From Prodigiosinella confusarubida (GTDB taxonomy: Bacteria > Pseudomonadota > Gammaproteobacteria > Enterobacterales > Enterobacteriaceae): a DNA stretch of 64,000 nt. The notes beneath the pieces are model-generated. The model was not told where the DNA came from and made no database searches. It saw only the letters and a list, made by a program, of their open reading frames with translations. How positions within the stretch are numbered: the first letter of the stretch is position 1; the number at the start of each line of letters is the position of its first letter. The stretch is taken from assembly GCF_002847015.1 (NCBI RefSeq), contig NZ_CP025085.1, positions 682,001-746,000 on the forward strand, read 5' to 3'. A program made the translations under genes and the position numbers. Positions 59,592 to 64,000 of this stretch are shown one piece after another.

Positions 59592-59731
59592 ATTTCTCCG
59601 TTGTCAGCGCCGAATATAAAACTAACGGCGTCGAGCACACACTCTACCCGACCTAAAGAAAAACTCAATGAATGGACGTCAGAGATATACTGGGCGCTGA
59701 ACATCCAGCACCGAGTATCATAAACAGGAAA

Positions 59732-61102
59732 CTAACGCTGGTACAACGGTAACCAGATAGTGAGTTGCAGGCCGCCTAACGGGCTGTCATCTGCTTTTAC
59801 CCAGCCGTTATGTTGCGAAATGGCATTTTCCACAATCGCCAAGCCCAGACCGGTTCCGCCAGACTCCCTATCACGCGCTTCATCGGTACGATAGAACGGA
59901 CGGAAAATCTGTTCACGATCGTCTGGGCTGACACCAGGGCCGTCATCCCCGACGACAATGGTCACACCCAGGCGATCCGCAGAGAACGCCACGGCAATGT
60001 GGTGATGAGAATAACGCAGTGCATTACGGACTACGTTTTCTAATGCGCTGTCGAGCGCCGATGGATTGCAGCACAGCATCCAGGCACCGGGTGGTGAAGT
60101 GATCTCCAATGTTTTCCCCATCTGTTCGGCTTCAAAGCTGGCATTGGCCAATACATCGTCCCACAGTTCGTCGGCACCCAACACTTCCCGTGATAGCTCG
60201 TTCTTGTGCTGATTACGCGATAGCAACAACAGATCGTTAATCATGCTGTCCAGTCGTTGAGTTTCCGTTTCAATTCGGGTGAGTTCATTGCCTTCGCCCT
60301 GACGGCGGCGAAGCAGTGCCGTGGCCAGTTGTAAACGGGTCAGCGGTGTGCGTAATTCGTGGGAGATATCGGACAATAGCCGTTGTTGAACGGTGACCAT
60401 CCGTTCCAACGCACTGACCATCTGGTTAAAGCTGGCACCGGTTGCCAGAAATTCCTGTGGACCTGACTCCAGTTCCGGATGTTGACGCAGATTGCCGCGA
60501 GCCACTTCGTCAGCCGCGTTCTTCAGCTTACGGGCCGGTTTTGCCAGACTCCACGCCAGCCACAGCAGCAGTGGTGAACTGATGAGCATGGTGACGATCA
60601 ACAACAGGAGTGGGCGGTCAAACAGTAGGTTGATAAAATCGGATTGCGGGCTACTGGATGGACGGATTATGTATAACAGGTAATTATCATCGCCATCATG
60701 CACAATAAAAGGGCCAAGTAGCTCAACGCGCCCATATTTTTTCTTCTTGGGAAACTCCGGGTTATCGGACTGACCGATGAAGTTGCGCACTATCTGCATT
60801 TCGTTACGCTGAACGCCGATAACGCGACCTTCACTCGTGACCAGCAGCAGGCGCTGTCCAGGAGGCGCCCATTTTTCGATGACGCGGAAAAGGCGTCGCC
60901 ACCAGAGCAGATCGTTTGCCGGGTCGGCAGCCAGTTCGGCTTCAATATGCCGCTTCAGCATCAGACCCTGGCGCTGTTCGTTTTCGAGCAGCGATGTCAG
61001 TTGCCGTGAATCCAGCTTTGGCAACATCAACACCAGCACCAGCACCAATGCCAGTGTCAGCCAGAAAATAGCAAAAATACGGGCGGTCAGACTATTAATC
61101 AT
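59732..61102 (-). CDS. cpxA: Envelope-stress sensor histidine kinase CpxA
   Basis: Inner-membrane kinase/phosphatase that phosphorylates CpxR on envelope protein misfolding. 456 residues: helix 1 (FAIFWLTLALVLVLVLML), periplasmic sensor to about residue 163, helix 2 (LLLLIVTMLISSPLLLWLAW), HAMP, then DHp with SDISHELRTPLTRLQ (His248) and the ATPase boxes NALRYS, DDGPGV and GGTGLGLAIV. Length matches E. coli. Coupled to cpxR by a four-base overlap. Confidence 0.97.
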   Translation of the reverse strand: MINSLTARIFAIFWLTLALVLVLVLMLPKLDSRQLTSLLENEQRQGLMLKRHIEAELAADPANDLLWWRRLFRVIEKWAPPGQRLLLVTSEGRVIGVQRNEMQIVRNFIGQSDNPEFPKKKKYGRVELLGPFIVHDGDDNYLLYIIRPSSSPQSDFINLLFDRPLLLLIVTMLISSPLLLWLAWSLAKPARKLKNAADEVARGNLRQHPELESGPQEFLATGASFNQMVSALERMVTVQQRLLSDISHELRTPLTRLQLATALLRRRQGEGNELTRIETETQRLDSMINDLLLLSRNQHKNELSREVLGADELWDDVLANASFEAEQMGKTLEITSPPGAWMLCCNPSALDSALENVVRNALRYSHHHIAVAFSADRLGVTIVVGDDGPGVSPDDREQIFRPFYRTDEARDRESGGTGLGLAIVENAISQHNGWVKADDSPLGGLQLTIWLPLYQR

Positions 61103-61797
61103 GCAGTGGAAACCATCAGATAACCCCGCCCGCGCAGGGTTTTAAACCAGGGCAACCCATCCTTACGTTCTGGCAACTTGCGTCGCAGATTGGAAATATG
61201 CATGTCGATAGCGCGATCAAAAGGTGTCAGCCGTTTACCCAGTACTTCCTGGCTGAGATGTTCGCGGGAAACAACCTGACCGAGACGTTGGGCCAGCAGA
61301 TACAGCAGCGTAAACTCCGTACCTGTCAGATCAAGTACAACATCATCAAAGCTGGCTTCCTGTCGCCCAGGGTTTAGCCGCAGTCCATCCACTTCCAACG
61401 TGGGTGCACTGGTTTCACCGGCATGTTGTTGATCCGTCCAGTTAGATCGGCGCAGGATGGCACGGATGCGCGCAACCAGTTCACGGTCATTAAACGGTTT
61501 AGGCAAATAATCATCCGCACCCAGTTCCAGACCCAGCACACGATCCAGCTCGCTGCCGCGGGCTGTCAGCATGATCACCGGAGTTTGGTAACGCTGGCGA
61601 ACTTCTTTCAATGTATCGATGCCGTTTTTCTTCGGCATCATGACATCCAGCAATAACAGGTCAATCGTGTCATCCAGGACGCTTAACGCCTGTTCGCCAT
61701 CGTAGGCGACAACGACGTCAAAGCCTTCCATTTCGAGCAATTCTTTGAGCAAAGACGTTAGCTCTTTATCGTCATCAACCAACAGGATTTTATTCAT
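61099..61797 (-). CDS. cpxR: Envelope-stress response regulator CpxR
   Basis: OmpR-type DNA-binding response regulator. 232 residues: receiver domain with acidic pocket (Asp9, Asp10), phospho-acceptor Asp51 (LLLLDVMMPKKNG) and Lys in the switch region (DDYLPKPFNDRE); winged-helix output (DLTGTEFTLLYLLAQ; RAIDMHISNLRRKL). First gene of cpxRA, divergent from cpxP; a CpxR box lies between. Confidence 0.98.
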   Translation of the reverse strand: MNKILLVDDDKELTSLLKELLEMEGFDVVVAYDGEQALSVLDDTIDLLLLDVMMPKKNGIDTLKEVRQRYQTPVIMLTARGSELDRVLGLELGADDYLPKPFNDRELVARIRAILRRSNWTDQQHAGETSAPTLEVDGLRLNPGRQEASFDDVVLDLTGTEFTLLYLLAQRLGQVVSREHLSQEVLGKRLTPFDRAIDMHISNLRRKLPERKDGLPWFKTLRGRGYLMVSTA

Positions 61798-61851
61798 GAT
61801 TTATCTACCTCCATGGGCAAAATACGTCATAGATAGCCGCTATTCCATGAC

Positions 61852-61866
61852 TTTACGTAGTTTTAC
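61852..61866 (-). promoter_or_regulatory. CpxR box between cpxR and cpxP
   Basis: On the minus strand GTAAA-ACTAC-GTAAA is a perfect match to the remembered CpxR site GTAAA-N5-GTAAA. It is placed 55 bases upstream of the cpxR start and 83 bases before cpxP, so it can serve autoregulation of both divergent transcripts. Confidence 0.9.
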
Positions 61867-61948
61867 ACCGTCTGACGCATGTTTGCAGCAAGGCGATTAG
61901 ACTGAACTCATTAATTCGCTGAGCCACCACCACACTGAGGAGTCATTG

Positions 61949-62446
61949 ATGCGACGCGTAGCCACATTATCACTTGCTTCGTTGCTGATGTTGGGGTCCG
62001 GCATCATTGTGACGGCAGCCGCTGAAAGTCTCCCAATGGGTGACTGGCATTATGATGAATCTGCCATGAAATGTGACCAGAGTCAGCAAAGCATGTTTGA
62101 TGGTGTGACGTTGACGGAACATCAGCGTCAGCAAATGCGTGATTTGATGCAGCAAGTTCGTCATGGCACACCTTCTTACGATGTCGGCGATATGGAAGAT
62201 ATGCACCGATTGGTGGTGGCGAAAAATTTTGATACGTCTGCTGTCAAGGCGTTAGTGAGCAAAATGGTTCATATGCAGGTCGCGCGCCGCGTAGAAATTG
62301 CCAGGGTGTGCAACCAAATGTACAACCTGCTGACACCCGAGCAGAAGGAGACTCTGGATCAGGAACATCAGCAGTATATGCAGAAAATACAGCAGCAAAT
62401 GTCGATGATGAACCAGAATGCTCAGAATTTCAGTTTGTCTAAATAG
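61949..62446 (+). CDS. cpxP: Periplasmic Cpx inhibitor/chaperone CpxP
   Basis: Spy/CpxP-family periplasmic protein that restrains CpxA and delivers misfolded proteins to DegP. ATG 61949 (MRRVATLSLASLLML, 165 residues) follows CTGAGGAG by six bases; an in-frame TTG just upstream is unlikely. Signal peptide ends near TAAAESLPM. Two LTxxQ motifs (LTEHQRQQMRDLM; LTPEQKETLDQE) define the family. The 3' UTR yields CpxQ. Confidence 0.96.
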   Translation: MRRVATLSLASLLMLGSGIIVTAAAESLPMGDWHYDESAMKCDQSQQSMFDGVTLTEHQRQQMRDLMQQVRHGTPSYDVGDMEDMHRLVVAKNFDTSAVKALVSKMVHMQVARRVEIARVCNQMYNLLTPEQKETLDQEHQQYMQKIQQQMSMMNQNAQNFSLSK

Positions 62447-62517
62447 TGTTTTCAGTAATGAGTTATTTCCTGGTAGTGAGTAGTGCCGAGAGTAGTAGTG
62501 TGTAAAAGATGTACCTG

Positions 62518-62578
62518 TTTTCCTTGCCATAGACACCATCCCTGTCTTTTCGCCCTCCTTGATGGAGGGCTTTTTTTT
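62518..62578 (+). ncRNA. cpxQ: CpxQ small RNA from the cpxP 3' UTR
   Basis: The stretch TTTTCCTTGCCATAGACACC, continued by ATCCCTGTCTT, matches my memory of the conserved 5' part of CpxQ, an Hfq-dependent sRNA cut by RNase E from the cpxP 3' UTR that represses envelope-protein mRNAs such as cpxP-linked and periplasmic chaperone targets. It ends at the strong terminator GCCCTCC (62552-62558)/GGAGGGC (62564-62570) plus eight T's. Length about 61 bases, as in E. coli/Salmonella. The stem sequence differs from E. coli while the seed region is kept. Confidence 0.88.
62552..62578 (+). terminator. Intrinsic terminator of cpxP/CpxQ
   Basis: GCCCTCC-TTGAT-GGAGGGC followed by TTTTTTTT, 106 bases after the cpxP stop; it also forms the Hfq-binding 3' end of CpxQ. 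Confidence 0.92.
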
Positions 62579-62840
62579 GGGTTCGAAAACTAAATATAGG
62601 TTATTGAAGTGGTGCGTTTTGTTTTCCCTTCTGTGGAGCAATTTCTCACCAAAACGGTGCGACAGATCACACTACTGAACACCTGATGTTAATGCCGTCA
62701 GGGGCGTCACGGGTATATTCTTCATATCTGTTGTTGCGTTCAGTCTTCATTATCTAACTGATATATAAATATTTATTCCATTTCTTGTTTTACTTTCTCA
62801 ACTCATCCGTATTTTGGCATCCGTTATGCATTCTTAAAAT

Positions 62841-62855
62841 CATAATGACATTATG
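62841..62855. promoter_or_regulatory. Perfect palindrome upstream of the amino-acid ABC operon
   Basis: CATAATG-A-CATTATG, 75 bases before the GTG start of the binding-protein gene in the gap 62579-62929. Operator-like, protein unknown; the rest of the gap is AT-rich with nothing recognised. Confidence 0.4.
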
Positions 62856-62929
62856 AAAATAAAATACTCAATCAAATATCTGTTATTAACGTCGTTTCAT
62901 TTTCAATTCACACTTGGGAGGATTAGCCG

Positions 62930-63796
62930 GTGGCTAAACAAGAAACAAGTCGTACTCTGCAAAGGAAAATCAACATCGGCATGCTGGCTGGCTCACTATT
63001 TGGCTTGCTCAGCATGGTTAATTCGGTTTCTGCGAATCAACTTCAGGAGATTAGGGCTCGGGGTGAAATGGTCTGCGGCACACTTTCCACCACGGAACCG
63101 TTAGGCTTTGTCAATCCAAAAACGCGTAAAGTCACCGGATTCGATGTGGATATCTGTCAGGCGCTGGCGGATCACCTGGGTGTCAGGATGGTGCAAAAAA
63201 GCCTTTCCGTCGAAGCACGTATCCCGGAATTACAAATTGGGCGTGTTGATATTCTTTCTGCTGCGCTGGGATACACCCCCGAACGCGCTAAACAGATTGA
63301 ATTTACTGATTCGCATTTTCAAGTGCCGTTGAAAATTCTGGTTCCTGTTGCGGCGGGGTACAACTCGCTGGCCGACTTAAATGGTAAACGTGTCGGGATG
63401 ACGTCTGGTTCTAGCTCAGAGTACTGGCTGCGTAAATCTTTCCCGAAGATACAGATCGTTACCTATCATGATTCGCCTTCCGGATTCCTGGCGTTGCAGC
63501 AGCATAAGGTAAGTGGACTGGCGTTTGCCCAGACATCGGGTATGCGTTATCTGCGGGCAGGTAAAGGCGACTTTGCTTTTATTGATCAGCCTATCGGCTG
63601 GGAACCTAATGCGCTGGGTATTAAAAAAGGTGAACCCGAATTTCTGGCGGCAGTAAATAGCACGTTGGAAAAAATGGAGCAGGACGGGGAACTGGAAACT
63701 ATTTGGAATAAATGGCTGGGACCGCAAACCGTTTATAACGTAAAACGAGATCACAAACTTGAGCCTATTGAAAAAGTGAAACTCAGTACCGAATAA
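62930..63796 (+). CDS. Family-3 amino-acid ABC transporter substrate-binding protein
   Basis: Periplasmic binding protein of the polar-amino-acid type (HisJ/GlnH/GltI superfamily). It starts at GTG 62930, seven bases after GGGAGGA. 288 residues with an N-terminal hydrophobic segment after a longer basic stretch (INIGMLAGSLFGLLSMVNSVSA) and SBP-3 motifs (GEMVCGTLSTTEPLGF, TGFDVDICQALADHLGV, GRVDILSAALGYTPERAKQIEFTD, LNGKRVGMTSGSSSE). Ligand unknown: acidic or polar amino acid. The downstream permease gene continues past the window. Confidence 0.85.
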   Translation: MAKQETSRTLQRKINIGMLAGSLFGLLSMVNSVSANQLQEIRARGEMVCGTLSTTEPLGFVNPKTRKVTGFDVDICQALADHLGVRMVQKSLSVEARIPELQIGRVDILSAALGYTPERAKQIEFTDSHFQVPLKILVPVAAGYNSLADLNGKRVGMTSGSSSEYWLRKSFPKIQIVTYHDSPSGFLALQQHKVSGLAFAQTSGMRYLRAGKGDFAFIDQPIGWEPNALGIKKGEPEFLAAVNSTLEKMEQDGELETIWNKWLGPQTVYNVKRDHKLEPIEKVKLSTE

Positions 63797-63824
63797 TGTG
63801 AGAAAAATGATCGTGAAATGGTAG

Positions 63825-63851
63825 GCCACATTCACCATAAATGAATGTGGC
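63825..63851 (+). promoter_or_regulatory. Intercistronic hairpin between binding protein and permease
   Basis: Perfect 10-base stem GCCACATTCA (63825-63834) with TGAATGTGGC (63842-63851), loop CCATAAA, in the 102-base gap. Position fits a stabilising or attenuating stem that lets the binding protein be made in excess. Confidence 0.6.
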
Positions 63852-63898
63852 ATTGAATCTATTTCCTGGCTTTTCAATACGCCGAGGAGTCGAGTCGT

Positions 63899-64000
63899 AT
63901 GACGAATTTTGATCCCTTTTCACTATTACAGGGTGTTTATCTGCAATGGTTGATAACTGGCCTGGAAACTACACTGACTCTGTTTATTTTATGTTTGGTC
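63899..64000 (+). CDS. Amino-acid ABC transporter permease (start only; cut by window end)
   Basis: ATG 63899 follows CGAGGAGTCGAGTCGT. The 34 visible codons encode MTNFDPFSLLQGVYLQWLI and a hydrophobic first helix (GLETTLTLFILCLV), the usual opening of HisM/GlnP-type polar-amino-acid permeases. It is expected to continue outside the window and pair with the preceding binding protein. Confidence 0.75.
   Translation, partial: MTNFDPFSLLQGVYLQWLITGLETTLTLFILCLV

Noticed and set aside
1-64000. CRISPR arrays, insertion sequences, tRNA or rRNA genes, prophage
   Set aside because: No spaced direct repeats, transposase-like proteins or cloverleaf/rRNA sequences were noticed; a tRNAscan or CRISPR search was not possible.

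Overview
The window looks like a chromosomal segment of a soft-rot enterobacterium, most probably Dickeya or a close Pectobacteriaceae relative. This is judged from remembered protein families and gene order; no search was run. The pointers are: a cellulose operon that carries both bcsQ/bcsO and the Acetobacter-type bcsD; a KdgR-like box in front of kdgK; and long runs of E. coli-like order (dpp - bcs - dctA - yhjJ - kdgK - yhjD; yhhS - dcrB - yhhQ - tusA - zntA - yhhN - yhhL - rsmD - ftsYEX - rpoH - panM - liv - ugp - yhhA; cpxP/cpxRA). No tRNA, rRNA, CRISPR array, insertion sequence or prophage gene was seen.

Layout. 0-2 kb: end of the dipeptide ABC transporter operon (dppD, cut by the window edge, and dppF). 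2.2-3.1 kb: metabolite exporter eamA. 3.1-3.6 kb: AT-rich leader. 3.6-14.9 kb: the complete cellulose operon bcsO-Q-A-B-C-D-Z (membrane synthase, c-di-GMP-binding PilZ domain, periplasmic guide proteins, outer-membrane porin, glucanase). 15.4-19.5 kb: dctA, yhjJ, then kdgK on the other strand. 19.7-24.3 kb: a small tautomerase, yhjD, yhhS, dcrB, yhhQ (behind a likely preQ1 riboswitch) and tusA. 24.4-29 kb: zntA, yhhN, a DUF1820 gene, yhhL, rsmD. 29.3-33.9 kb: ftsY-ftsE-ftsX, rpoH, panM. 34.3-39.2 kb: branched-chain amino acid transporter livKHMGF.

39.3-49.1 kb is an accessory block between liv and ugp, which adjoin in E. coli. It holds a PLP aminotransferase, a chemoreceptor, two palindromic repeats (one of the exact 127-base ERIC length) and a tetronate (threonate/erythronate) catabolic operon ygbI / ltnD-otnK-otnC-otnI-ygbN. 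49.4-54.5 kb is the Pho-controlled glycerol-3-phosphate operon ugpBAECQ, behind four PhoB heptamers at 11-base spacing. Then come an AEC transporter, yhhA and trmL. 56.6-59.5 kb is a two-gene minus-strand operon of poorly known function: a large exported TPR-like protein and a DUF3142-like protein. 59.7-62.6 kb is the Cpx envelope-stress system (cpxA, cpxR, CpxR box, cpxP and the 3'-derived sRNA CpxQ). The window ends in the first two genes of a family-3 amino-acid ABC transporter.

No clearly new multi-gene system was found. The best candidates for follow-up are the TPR/DUF3142 operon with its hairpin leader, the preQ1 element sequestering the yhhQ ribosome-binding site, the CpxQ sRNA, the in-frame 27-base duplication in bcsO, and the structured AT-rich leader of bcs.
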